From Zopfochytrium polystomum (taxonomy: Eukaryota > Chytridiomycota > Chytridiomycetes > Chytridiales > Chytridiaceae), in assembly GCA_025765615.1 (NCBI GenBank), contig JAIVFJ010000032.1:65001-129000 (forward strand): a DNA stretch of 64,000 bases, written 5' to 3'. The notes under the pieces are model-generated. The model was given only the letters and a program-made list of their open reading frames with translations. It made no database searches and was not told the origin of the DNA. Both the position numbers and the translations under genes were made by a program. Below, in pieces: positions 47,587-59,430 of the stretch (the stretch's first letter is position 1; every line of letters begins with the position of its first letter).

Positions 47587-48574
47587 CGGCTTCTTTCGAG
47601 AGTGCGGCGCAAGGGGAGCGCGGATCCCGCCGCCGACCGACCGAGGCTGTACGGCGCCTGTGAGAACGGCGATTCCGGATTCGTCAAACTACTGGTCGAG
47701 CGGGGCGTTGCCGTGTACTGTCGAACCGCGAAAGGAAGCTCGCCGTTGCTCGTTGCCGCAAAAAATGGGTTCGATGGAATTGTCAAGTACCTTGCGATCA
47801 ACGGAGCTAACATCAACGGCTCTTCTGGCGCTCTGTGCGGTGGTATCAACCTCGGAGTGTGCGAGGCTTTTTTGGGGGCAGCAATACGGGCATCACTGGA
47901 ATCGGTTCAGCTTCTGTATCAGCATTACCTTGCCCTTGATCACCGTAACGCCCGATTTGCAGCTGAAGTTGTCCTCAAGGCCACACTTTTGAATGCGGGA
48001 CTTTATGGATATGGAGCTTTGAATGTTGTCCGCTGGGCTCACAGCCTACTTGAAGCAGCCTGCGCAGGGGGCAATCCCATATTGTGGACTTCTTACTGGG
48101 AAGGGTGAGAAATAAGACCTTCCTTGTTGGTTGCAGCAGCGGTGGAGGGCTATGTTGAAATCATCAAGCTGCCGCTGATTCAAGCGAGCCTCCGCTGTTT
48201 GTGTGGGCTGCACTAATAGTGAGTTGGATTGTGACGACAGTGGGATTGAATGCACAGCCGAAGCTGGGCATAATGAGGTGGTGCAAGTCCTTCTTGATTA
48301 CGGGGGCCTGCGTGGACAGCAGGGATGACACGCAGAGGACAACGTTACATCACGCTTGCGAATGGGGAAAGTTCGCCGCTATTCAAGTGCTACTGGAAGC
48401 TGGTGCTGATGATGATGCAAGGTGCAAGAGGAATCTGACGCCAAAGGATTATGCAACCAACGGCTCAATTGATTGTAATGATGTAGTTGTGGAGCTGTTT
48501 GCGGAGCTGGTCAAAACGCGGCAAAAGTGGTGGAAGAGCCCCGAAATAAAATGCTTAGCAAACACAGAAAGATG
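47587..48574 (+). pseudogene. Ankyrin-repeat protein, broken
   Basis: Ankyrin-type repeats are visible: RLYGACENGDSGFVKLLVER, PLLVAAKNGFDGIVKYLAIN, then VEGYVEIIKL, and after breaks TLHHACEWGKFAAIQVLLEAG and NLTPKDYA. The first frame (to about 48105) leads into a doubtful 30-40-nt intron; near 48240-48305 the frame changes again at a G5 run (GDYG to ACVDSRDD). With at least two breaks and no ATG start the gene seems dead. The function of such proteins is to bind other proteins. Confidence 0.6.
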
Positions 48575-48920
48575 AGAGTCGCTCTGCCCGTTATGAGCAA
48601 TGGAAGGTATGATGACGAGAACGGTTTTATTTGAGACTTTTACAGTAAGAACAGAATTCAAAAGGAACAGCTGCGCCGAATGTGGGCAAAACAAGAGAGA
48701 AAAAAATAAAGAAAAAGAAAAAAGGGAAACGAAAAGCAGCAAACACTCTTCACATCCCCTCACCCTCATCCCATCCCTCTTATCTTTATGAACAGAATGA
48801 AAAGTTCGCCGAATGTCTCAGTACTGTCCGCTCAGCTTGTTGTGCACGACGGCGCACCCGCCCTTACCGACGTGCTCGTCTACCTTTTTCTGCGCTCGGT
48901 CGTGCATCCGCTGCGCCCCG
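48575..48920. other. Spacer, 3' side of two converging genes
   Basis: A-rich stretch at 48698-48740; no gene seen. Confidence 0.4.
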
Positions 48921-50083
48921 CTAAACCAGCCCTTCACGCCACCCCCCGACCTTGACGTGCTTGATCTCGTCCGGTGACGTCGGCTTCCGCGCAAACGGGT
49001 TCCACTTGCCGCCGGCGCCCTTGGTCTTCTTGCTCTCCGCGGGCTTTCCCTTTGCCTTTGGAGCGGCCTTTGGAGCGCCTTTTGGAACGGCTGGCAGTGG
49101 CTTGTTTAGGTTCGGCGCGGCCTTCTTCTTGCCGCCGCCCCCGCCGCTGGACGGCAGCCGCGCCGGGAGCGAGTTGGCCCGCTGCAGCTTCGGCTTCCCC
49201 GCGGGCGGCGGCGCTCGCCGCGCCAGCTCGCCGGCGTAGATGTCGGAAGCGGCGTCAGCAAAGGCGTCGTCGTCGCCGTACGCGTCGGCATCGGCGTCGT
49301 CCGCCTCGTCGTCGTCGAAAAAGGCCGACGCCGCGCCGTCGTCGTAGTCGTAGTACACGTCGTCGTCTTCACCCGTCAGTAGATCCAAAGCCCGGCGGAA
49401 GACGGTCACGGCCGAGCGGAACTTTTTCGTGCTGCAGTTGGCCTGCGTGTGTGTGTGCGTATGTGCGTGTGTGTGTGTGTGTGTGTGACGTAATATTTTG
49501 TTTTTGTTAAGACCTCGCAGACAAAGCGGATGAAAGGAGGGAGGGTGGTGGGTTTACCGGCGAGTAAGTCTTTTTCCCACCGCACACCGAGTAGCACCCC
49601 TGAGACGGATGCTCTTCAAAGTGGTTGATGCGGCGGTCGGTCTTTTCCTTGTCGCGCTCGAACTCGGCCTTGTACCCTTCCTGGAGGCTTTTCTGCGCGA
49701 CCTTTCGGTTGCGGTCGTGCGCCTGTTTTTCATTAAGTGGGAGTGGGGGGGATTGCATTGGGTTGGAACGAGAGCCGAGGGGCAAAAGAAGGTGGTGGGG
49801 GAGGGTTCACCTCGACGACAGCTTTCCCGGCCTGCACGCCGGCGATGACAGCGCCGGTCGCAGCGATGGAGGCGGAGACGGGCTCGATGATGCGGCGGAC
49901 CAGGCCGGAGACGAAGGCGCCTGTCGAAACGGAGCTGGTGGATGAGGAGGAGGAGAGCAGCAGGGGAGAAGCGGGCGAGGTGTCGTCCGACGAGACGGGG
50001 GCGGGGGCGGCCTGGGATGGGGCGGCGCCGAACACGGCGGCGGCAGCGAAGGCGGCGAGGACAGCGGCGCGAGGTAGTCTCAT
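48921..50083 (-). CDS. Secreted protein with acidic centre and basic tail, unknown family
   Basis: Three exons on the minus strand (49811-50083, 49558-49722, 48921-49442) join in phase to 319 residues. The start MRLPRAAVLAAFAAAAVFGA is a clear signal peptide with a cut likely after Ala-rich residues 23-26. A helix-like stretch with VSGLVRRIIEPVSASIAATG follows. Exon 2 has a charged segment and GCYSVCGGKKTY; exon 3 begins ANCSTKKFRSAVTVF. The centre is Asp/Ala-rich (DDDVYYDYDD, DDDEADDADADAYGDDD) and the C-terminus Lys/Pro/Ala-rich. I do not recognise a family. The three cysteines may form disulfides, which fits secretion. Confidence 0.7.
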
Positions 50084-50220
50084 GTTGGGTTTAACTGATT
50101 GATTCGAGGAGGGACGGGACGGCCAGGAACACGCAGTTTTATTGTCCTCGGTCTCAGTCTCAGTCTCAGTCTCTCTTTTCGTCTCTCCTCTCTCTCGCGT
50201 GGGTCCTTCTTATCGCTCTG

Positions 50221-50265
<45 letters not shown>

Positions 50266-51319
50266 GTCTGTCTCTCTTCCTGTCCTCCCATCATGAGACA
50301 CACACACAGCAACAACAGAACAAATCAAACACAACGACATCCGAGTAAACAAACAAATGGGAGCTCCGCTGCGGCTCGTCACTCGCGAGTGCTCTGCGAA
50401 TGGGAGTGCCAAAATGGAAAAAAATTGGAAAATAGGAAATGAGAAATATTTTTTCTTTTCCTTTTTTTCTCTGTCTTTCAGCACACATGCAAACCGCAAA
50501 TCAGTTAGCAACTCCTCTGTCTGTTTCTGCCCCTCTCACACACACGCACACACACACACACACACTCTCTCTCTCTCTGTCTGGTATCTCTGTTTGTCTG
50601 AACCCCACAGTCGCCCACACACACAGACACATACACACACACACACATATGCGGGATCACACGGCCACTCGCTCCAACAACAACAACAACAACAACGGCT
50701 GGGCTGACACGTATATCACAGATTACCAGCTAAGGCTCGGGGAGTCAAGTTCTAGCCACAAAATTTCGGTTGGGTAAGAGTCTATCCAAACCTGACCCAG
50801 TTTTGGACAGGATGGGATAAGGTTAGAAGTATTTGGCACTATTTGCCATCGTGAGGTTCAGTTTTGTTTAACTGGAAAATACGTGCAAAACTGCGGTCAG
50901 GGATCTAATTTGAATCATTGATAGAATATCGCAATAAATGCCCCCACATTGGGATCGTGTCGCCACAAACATCTCCTAAAGCGAGGCATATCCCTATCAG
51001 GATTAAATAGAAATATTGAGCACGTTAGGATGGGTTGAAAGCCTTCAAAGGCGCCCTGGCAAAACTGCAGGTCCGGATAGGAATTGGGTTTTTGGGGTAT
51101 CCTTGCATGTGATATAACCAAATATTCTGTCCTAACGGAAGCCTTTAGCCCTCTAACCAGCACCCAATATCAATGGATCACCCCAAAATCTATCTGAGCA
51201 TATTTTCCGTCACAATGAAGCAAATATTCTTGGGGATTTATTCTATGGAGTAGAACTCAAGATAAAAGGGATTGTCTTGAAACATACGAACTATCTTGCG
51301 TTCCTAATCAAGCAAAAAT
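50084..51319. other. Repeat-rich intergenic region
   Basis: (TCTG)n at 50219-50270, CA tracts near 50538-50565 and 50617-50648, an AAC repeat at 50675-50695. From 50700 to 51320 the DNA is AT-richer and without a supported gene. Confidence 0.5.
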
Positions 51320-51739
51320 TGTAAACAGTCTACTCTGAGTGAGTGAGTGGAAGGAGTAAATGAAGTGGAGATGTGTGTTTGTAGGTGGTCCTTCTCCCCA
51401 ACTTGGAGAGAAAGAGAAAAACTCTGTTATGAATAATTGATACATAATGATGATATACCACTATAATAGTTGCAAGGCAAGCGTGTCTGGCACAGGGTAA
51501 AAACCTCTCCTATATTATCTGCTTGAGCAGAGGAGGAGGAAAACTGTTAACACTGGGTTTCCGTTCCACTTAATACGCAGAGTATTTGTCAACAGCACAA
51601 GGCAGTGCCCAGGTCTGCTTTGGTGGCGGCTCACTCTCCCATGGGCATTGTGAGAAGAATAAGTGACAGTCACAATAGGTTCAGGTCTGCCTTGTGCCTC
51701 TTGTACCTCTTGTTGCTAACCAGTCAGTTCCACCAAACA
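51320..51739 (-). repeat. LTR family 2, copy 3 (complete, apparently solo)
   Basis: 420 bp with the same ends as copies 1 and 2 (TGTTTGG on the minus strand to TTTACA). No pol sequence adjoins it, so it looks like a solo LTR. Confidence 0.7.
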
Positions 51740-52514
51740 CCAATGCGCAATATTCTCGCGAAACCGTGTCGCTATAAGGCGAAACATGTGTTGACTTGTC
51801 CATCTCTATCCTTTGGGTCACATCTGCAACACAAATTTCGCGGTCACTCGTGCCTGGTCATGGACTTGGGCGTGCCGTACCCGTACTCGCTGAGGTAGAC
51901 CGCCATTTGGGGGGCGTCGCGCTCGTGGATAAGATTGCGGGGTACGGCATCTTCTTCTTTCTCGGTAGCCCAAAAATTTGGGTTTTTAAAAATTTGCGAT
52001 TCGTTGCTTTCAATTAAATATTCTCGTCACGTGAATTGTCTGACCAATTGCGTGGCTTCCTTGGTCGTTCCCTCCTTCATCGACAGAACCCTTCAACTTC
52101 GAATTTCCCACTTCTTTTTTTTTATTTTTAATTTTTCAGTGGGGAAACAAGTACGAACATGAAATCTCATAATGGGACAACAACAGCAAATATGAACGAA
52201 AGCCTTCGAGAACAACGAGAAGAGGAAAAACAACACAAAAGGAACCGGAAAGATATTTGGAAGAGAGAGTCCGAAACTGGATGAGGAAGAAATATGGAAA
52301 AAGCGTACGGGGGAGTGCTAACGGAGAGGACCAAGTGTGGAAAACAATCAACTGTTCTTACCAACACACGTCAACCCCCCAAAGTTCCACTCTGTGCCGC
52401 GCCGCGCACGCCCGAGGACGACCACAGACCTACCAAACCCATGACACAAGAAAGAAACGCAGCAACATTCCCCCTCCCCCCTTCCCTCAGCAACAATAAC
52501 AACAACACGGCGCC
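51740..52514. other. No supported gene
   Basis: Several short frames without recognisable domains. The stop codon of the membrane-protein gene (minus strand) lies at 52515. Confidence 0.3.
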
Positions 52515-54423
52515 TTACCGCTCGTCGTCCGACCCTCGTCTCCACCCCCCATCGTCCGCCTCGTCCTCAACCAGCTCCTCGTCCTCCACAAACAGCCCCT
52601 TTGGCGGCGGAGGGGATGACACCGCCGCCGAGCCATCGCCGCCGCCGCCACCACCCGCGACGCGCGCTTGCCCGTCCCTCGGTACGGCACCCAGCACCGC
52701 CCCCGCCGCCGCGGGCGTCACCACAACAACAATTGCATCCTCGTCCGCGCTACCGCCGCTGGCGTCCTCGTCGAGGTCCCGGAACACGCTGCCGCCGCCG
52801 CCGCCGGTCCCCTGCGACGACCGGCGAGACCCCGTCGCCGCGCTGCTCGTCCTCGACCCGGGGCGAGCCCCCGACAGCGCCGAAGGAATCGGCGGAACCG
52901 GCGGGACCGGAGGAGGCAGGCCAACCACCGACGACGGCGCCGAGCTGCCATCGCCCGACCGCTGCGACGACCCAGCGCCCCACCACGGCGCCGGCTTGCC
53001 GCCAACGCCGGATGCTACGGCCGCGGCCGGCCGGTAGCTGTTCTGGCTCGGCGACCGCGGGGACAACTCGCCGCGACCAACAGCTGATGCCGCAGCGACC
53101 GTCGCTGCCGCGTGGTGCTGCTCGTACAGGATGCTCCGCGTGCGGTCGACGACCAGCGGATCGCGCTCGGCCGACCCCAGTCGACTGTTGTTAAGGCTGT
53201 GGCGCGAGGACGGCCGGCTGCCGCCGTCGTCGTCGTCGTCCTCGCCGCCCACGACCGCCGGGCTGAACGAAACGCGGAATCGGCGCTCTGATCGCGGCGA
53301 ATCGGTCGTGCCGTCCACCGACGGCACCGCGCTGCGCCGTCCGTCGGGAACGGGCGTCGATACGCCCGAAGTGCTGTCGGCTACCACTGCGCGTGGCATC
53401 GCGTTAGAGCTCGACCGGCTGTCGGTGCCGCCGAGGTCCATCGTGAGAACGGCCAGCCCTACTGGTGCACTGCCGCCGCCGCCGGGCCTGCTGCTAGCGA
53501 GACGCTTTGCCCGCGCCTTGGCTGCCGCGTCCTGGACGTCACGGGCTGCCTGCATTTCGGCCGTCATGGTGTTTGTATGTTTGGCATTCGGAGAGCGAGT
53601 CAGCGGAGTCTGGCGTCGGCGCAAGGCGCCTGGCCAGAAGAACAGCGTGACTGAGGCGATGATGAGGATGACCACGCCGATGGAAATGATAGTTCCCAGG
53701 ACTGCCGGGCTGACGCGGGAGCCGGACGGCACGTTGGATGGCGTCGGATCGATGGACCCAGTTGGCGAGGGAGCGGGTTGATTCGGCCACGTGTCATTCA
53801 AGACGTCGTCGATAGTGATGAAAAACAGTCGCTTGTCGTAAACTCTCTCTGGAAGAACGTAACGGGCTTTGATCTCGTTAAATCTTTGAGGTCCGACGTC
53901 GGGTATCTTTATGGCAAAGTTCCTTGTGGTCCCGTTGAAAGTTCGTGGGACAAAGTTTGTGACGAGAGCGTAGGCTACAAAATTCGTTGTCTCATTAATG
54001 TATTTCTGAAACGTACTTAGCGTGAGTGCCGCAATGCGTGAATAGAATGCAGCAAAAAGGCCACCTACAATGAATACCAAACTGAACGACAACATGCTTC
54101 GGTCTTTGAACGAAACTTCCACGTTCATCGGTGCATTAGCGTACGTGTGGATGGTCTGGGGAATCGATGAATTGGAGGGGCAGTCCGTGGAATACTGCGG
54201 CCAATCGGTCGGGCCGGTCGGGTCCACGCAGGGCTGGTACGAGACGTACGGCTGATAAGGAAATGTGACTGTGATAGAGGAATCCTCTAGAGAAGCAGAG
54301 TGGATGAGTTGGATCTCCGCTCCAAAAGAAGGACGAGAAACGGTTGGACATACCAAAGGTAGTTTGTGCAGCAACCGGAAGAAGTGGGAGCAGCAGTAGA
54401 AAGAGGCTGGGTAAGACCAGCAT
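52515..54423 (-). CDS. Membrane protein with signal peptide and two TM helices, unknown family
   Basis: Start ATG 54423 gives MLVLPSLFLLLLPLLPVAAQ, a textbook signal peptide. A 34-nt intron (54320-54353, gtatgt..ttggag) joins it in phase to the long exon 52515-54319, total 624 residues. The luminal part has AEIQLIHSAS, PYQPYVSYQPC and several N-glycosylation sequons. Membrane helices: SLVFIVGGLFAAFYSRIAAL and VLGTIISIGVVILIIASVTL. The last 300 residues are cytoplasmic-type Ser/Pro/Arg-rich sequence. A longer in-frame ATG exists at 54756, which would put the hydrophobic stretch 111 residues in; I prefer 54423. The plan, an extracellular domain with a disordered tail, suits a cell-surface protein. 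No family recognised. Confidence 0.7.
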
Positions 54424-55302
<879 letters not shown>

Positions 55303-57927
55303 TCAGTCGGCCAAAGGGAGCGAAAGACAGCGAAGAACGGGACAAAGGAAGCAAAAGCCCGAACCGCGCCCGCCAAACGACTGATACAATTCTGAAGCTG
55401 TCTTCTTATTGAACAATATAACCAGCGACGAGGCTGGTTGCAGAGCAGTTTTCGTGACGGAAAAAAGATAAGAGGAAGAGAGACAGACAGAGAGAGAGAG
55501 AGGGTGGATGCAGAGTTGAAATACATAGCTTTTGTTCGCGTTTCACCACCCCCCATCTCGCGCAACCCCAAAAAAAAGGGAAAAGCTTCAACTATTTACT
55601 CGTATGACATCTTGGATTTTAGCTTTGAAAACTTGCCCAATAAGCCGCACAAAAGTGCGATAACCAAAGACAACCACAAGAATGCAGACAGCAAACGCCT
55701 GGCGGCGCTTGAAGAACAATTGCAAGCTTGTGTTCCACAAATCCTGCGCGATGAAGAAAGGAATTTAAACTTTTGAAAAGAATCCATTGACAGATCGACA
55801 GCAAGGCTAACAAGAAGACCTTGTCCTTTTCAAAACTCCGCCTGCTACCCAAACAGCTCACACCTGCAATCACTGAGCGCAGAACACAGAAAACCCCAGC
55901 AATTCTCAAACAATTTTGCGATGGGATGTTTCAAAACTGACACAACTTTATGTTTATGATGATGTGAATAATCCCTGCGGGGAGCTGCTGGACAAAACGC
56001 GTGACTTTACGGGTGCGCGTCAGCAACTGTCCAGCCAGTGATTGTTTAGTGGCAGGCGACGATCATGCGGATGGTGTGTTGGCCTGACAGTCCAGGCTGA
56101 AACCTGCACAAGCTTGTATCTGCCGTGGAACCGTGTACCCGATGCAAAGCACAAGGCAACACGCCTCAGGGAGGCGTTAAAAATCCATGTGCACATCAAC
56201 TTCGGCCTGCCTCGGGTAACTTACAGCCGTGACAGCCGAGACAGCCGGAACTGCCACAATTCGTGGAATCGTGGCATCAATATAGTTGTTTCCTTTCTAA
56301 TTGCGCGCTACGAAGGGCTCGTTCCTTTTGGCTTCGAGTAGAGGGAATTGGTCCTAACTCCACAGCCTAATTTTTCTTGTTTTCTTGAGTAGTGCCTGTT
56401 TCCTAGCTTTTCCATCGTTCGTCTTTGCCGCCTCAATGTTCGCCGTCATCCCGTGAAACACTTGGGAGGGAACGTTCAACGCCACGTACGAGTGCTAGTT
56501 CGGGAAATTTAAATAGGGGAACGTTGATTTCGAATTTGCTTGTTTTTGATAGAAACGGAGAGCCATCCATGACAAGTACGGCCTCGTTGCAACGAGTTTT
56601 GCAAAAAAAAAAAAAACAAATCATTTCCCGGCTGGTGCTGGTTTGCAGGGCTTCCTTCCCCTCAGCCACGAGCAAAGCAGAGGAAGGAGTCCATATTCAG
56701 CTCAGCGGGAGGGGATGGACCAGGATCCCGCCTATCAAGCGGAATGAATGCCTGATGCCAAAATTTGCCTTCGCCTTGCTTGGTTGTCACGGCTTGCACA
56801 AAGCACAAACACAAACGTGCACCGCAAAATGGGCTTGCAGGCGGGAGCAACCAGAAGTAGCTGTGGGGCTTTCGAAGACGGCTTGATTTCCCGCTCCCGA
56901 GCCCTCACTGTCGGTTGCTTGCACGCTTCCGATCCCTCACCTGCAAAACTTAAATGACGTCATTCTTCCGCTTTCTTATAAGTGTGGTTTGGCATCCCCT
57001 GTATCGGGTCTGCTCTGCCTAGCCGTAAGTTGATACCTTCTGGAACCCGAAAAGAACGAATGGCGACGACGTAACCTTACCAAAAATGACCAAAGTATGA
57101 GGTGTCTGCGCTGGATTCTCTGCAACAGCGTTCTTTTGCAACGCGCCCCGAGCAGCTCACTTATCCTTGCCGTCGGCATCAAAGCTCCGCACACAAAAAC
57201 TGCCGAAAAGTTTTGCCCGAGAATTCGTGCTTTCGTGACAAATAAGGCACGCTGTACTTGGTTAGTTTGGCTCTTGCGATGAGGCTGGCAATCGAGTGGG
57301 TTTTCCCCGCGAAACACAGATTTACTGTCAAGCGGGCCGCGATCGTCCTTGGTTCTCTTTTTTGCCGCCTTTCGGTGCCAACGCAAACGCACGATCCAGA
57401 GCGAAAACTCGGTGTGGGCTGAGGCCAGATGGGTTGGGGCGCACTGTTGATCTTTCGCTGGAAGCGGCTCCCGCCAACGCCTCGGCCGGACGCGCGCAAC
57501 AAACAAATTTGTATTTAGAAAATTTTTAAGGATCCGGCTGCCTTCTGTGTATGTCTCCCTCACCCGTGCCCAGCCTGCCGCCCGCGGTTTCCGAGACATG
57601 CCGGCCGGAAACTACTCCGTCCAAATTGTCAACCTGGGCCAGACAGGCAGACTGACACAGCTTCGTCGTCGGGTTTTCTTACGAGAAAACCACGCCCTTC
57701 TTGCTTTGTCACGACTCCGACTCCGACGCCGACGCCGACAGCGGGGCACACAACCGGAGAGAGGGAAAAAAACAGATGGAGATGGAACATTGAACGAGCG
57801 AAAAAGAAGCGTGAGGTCGTAGATATAAAGATTCGAGCTCGCCCTCGCTGCCACCTCCCCAACACTTACTTTCGACTCGTCAGTGCTGCTCTCTTATAAC
57901 TCGCGAACTCCCTCGGGCCACACCAGA
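55303..57927. other. Gene-poor stretch
   Basis: Short ORFs only. A plus-strand frame around 55600-55776 (RLAALEEQLQACVPQILRDE) and others to 56340 could be remnants of a protein, but stops interrupt them and no domain is recognised. Confidence 0.3.
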
Positions 57928-58836
57928 ATGAGAATCCTTTCCGCAACCACCCAGCTCGCAGTCACGATCTGCGCTGCTGCTGGTGCCAAGCTCGCGATGG
58001 CCGCACCGTGCTGCTCTTCGTCGGCCCTCCTTGAAACTTTCTACCCGGCCGGCGCAAACGGCTTCTTCCGCGCGCCCGTCCTCCTCACCGCCTGCACCGA
58101 GGCCATCCTGATCGACGGCGGCTTCACATTTTCGGACGGCCAGGCCGTGGCGGACACGGTCGCAGCCACCGGCAAGACCCTGACCGCCGTCTACATCTCC
58201 CAGAGCGACCCGGACTACTACTTTAGCCTCGCCCCCATCCACAAGCAGTTCCCGCGCGCCGCCATCCTCGCCGCCAACGCGACCCTCGCCGCCATCCAGG
58301 CCACCGCTCAGACCAAAATCAACACCTGGCTGCCCGTCTACGGCTCCAACGGCCCGCAGACCCTCGCCGACGTCGTCTTCCCCTCCCCGTTCGACGGCCC
58401 GGCCCTCGCGCTCGACGCCATCGCCGACGCTCTGCGCATCGTCGACGTCCCCGCCCTCCCCAACCGCCGCTACATCTACATCCCGGCCCTCGACGCCGTC
58501 GTCGGCGGCGTGCTCGTCTTCTCCGGCGTCCACGTCTGGATCGCGGACCTCCCCTCCACGGCCCTGCGCGCCGCCTGGGTCGACCACCTCAACGCCCTCA
58601 TCGCCTCCAACCCGAGCATCGTCGTCCCCGGACACATGACCCCCGACGCCCCCACCGGCGTCGTCGCCCTGCAATACACGAGGGACTACCTCCTCGCTTT
58701 CGAGGATGCGAGGTCGCGCGCACACAACAGCACGGACTTGATCGCCGAGATGACGAAGCTGTACCCCGACGCCCAGTCTGCCGTCAGTTTGACGACGTCG
58801 GCGCAGGTTGTCATGGGCGAGATTACGTGGCCGTGA
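57928..58836 (+). CDS. Secreted metallo-beta-lactamase-fold protein with altered metal motif
   Basis: Intronless, 302 residues. ATG 57928 opens a signal peptide (MRILSATTQLAVTICAAAGA, cut near Ala25). ILIDGGFTFSDGQAVAD and VYISQSDPDYYFSLAPIHKQ match the strand-helix plan of the metallo-beta-lactamase fold, where HxHxDH should stand; here it reads S-Q-S-D-P-D-Y, so both early metal histidines are lost while the first Asp remains. A later block SNPSIVVPGHMTPDAPTG keeps the third-site His. In the family such proteins are hydrolases or redox proteins with one or two metals; this one may bind one metal or none. Its role is unknown. It has no clear partner nearby. Confidence 0.75.
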   Translation: MRILSATTQLAVTICAAAGAKLAMAAPCCSSSALLETFYPAGANGFFRAPVLLTACTEAILIDGGFTFSDGQAVADTVAATGKTLTAVYISQSDPDYYFSLAPIHKQFPRAAILAANATLAAIQATAQTKINTWLPVYGSNGPQTLADVVFPSPFDGPALALDAIADALRIVDVPALPNRRYIYIPALDAVVGGVLVFSGVHVWIADLPSTALRAAWVDHLNALIASNPSIVVPGHMTPDAPTGVVALQYTRDYLLAFEDARSRAHNSTDLIAEMTKLYPDAQSAVSLTTSAQVVMGEITWP

Positions 58837-59430
58837 TTTGGGGTTGGGGCTGGGAAGGAAAGGGACTGGACGCATGAATGGAGAGCAAGTTAGAGATGGA
58901 GGGAGGGAGGGAGGGAGGGGATGGGAGATGGAAAAGGAAAGGGGGTAAATAGATAGACGTCGAACGAGTGTTGACTGAGAGAGTGAGGCCGCGAAAGGAA
59001 ATAAAATTCCGTTTCTTCCATAACAAGCACGCAGTTTCCCTTTCTCTTCTCTCTTCCTTGTCCGGTGCCGCGTTGCTGTGAAAAAAAAAGGAAAGAAAAA
59101 AGAGGCGGAAGCGGAAAATTTGAATACACATGATCATGCGATGGGCCGGCGATAGCAGGACTTTTGCACCTGCGCCCGAACAAACAAACTTTTCGCTCGA
59201 AACGTCATGTTTCGGGACTGTATTTCCTTTAATCGTTGGAGTAATCACCACCAATGAGCCCAAGGACAGTCGACAAAAAAAGAACCAGACAGGATGGAAC
59301 AAAAAGAAGGAAAGGGGCGTCTAATTTCTACTGATCGTTTGAGTGATCAAGAATGAGCTCCAAAAAAACGTCACAAAACATGAAACATCGTGGAGAGGGC
59401 AGTACTAATCCACCGCGCCATCAAATGAAA
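58837..59430. other. Spacer between converging genes
   Basis: GGGA repeat at about 58896-58920 and A-rich runs; no gene recognised. Confidence 0.4.
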
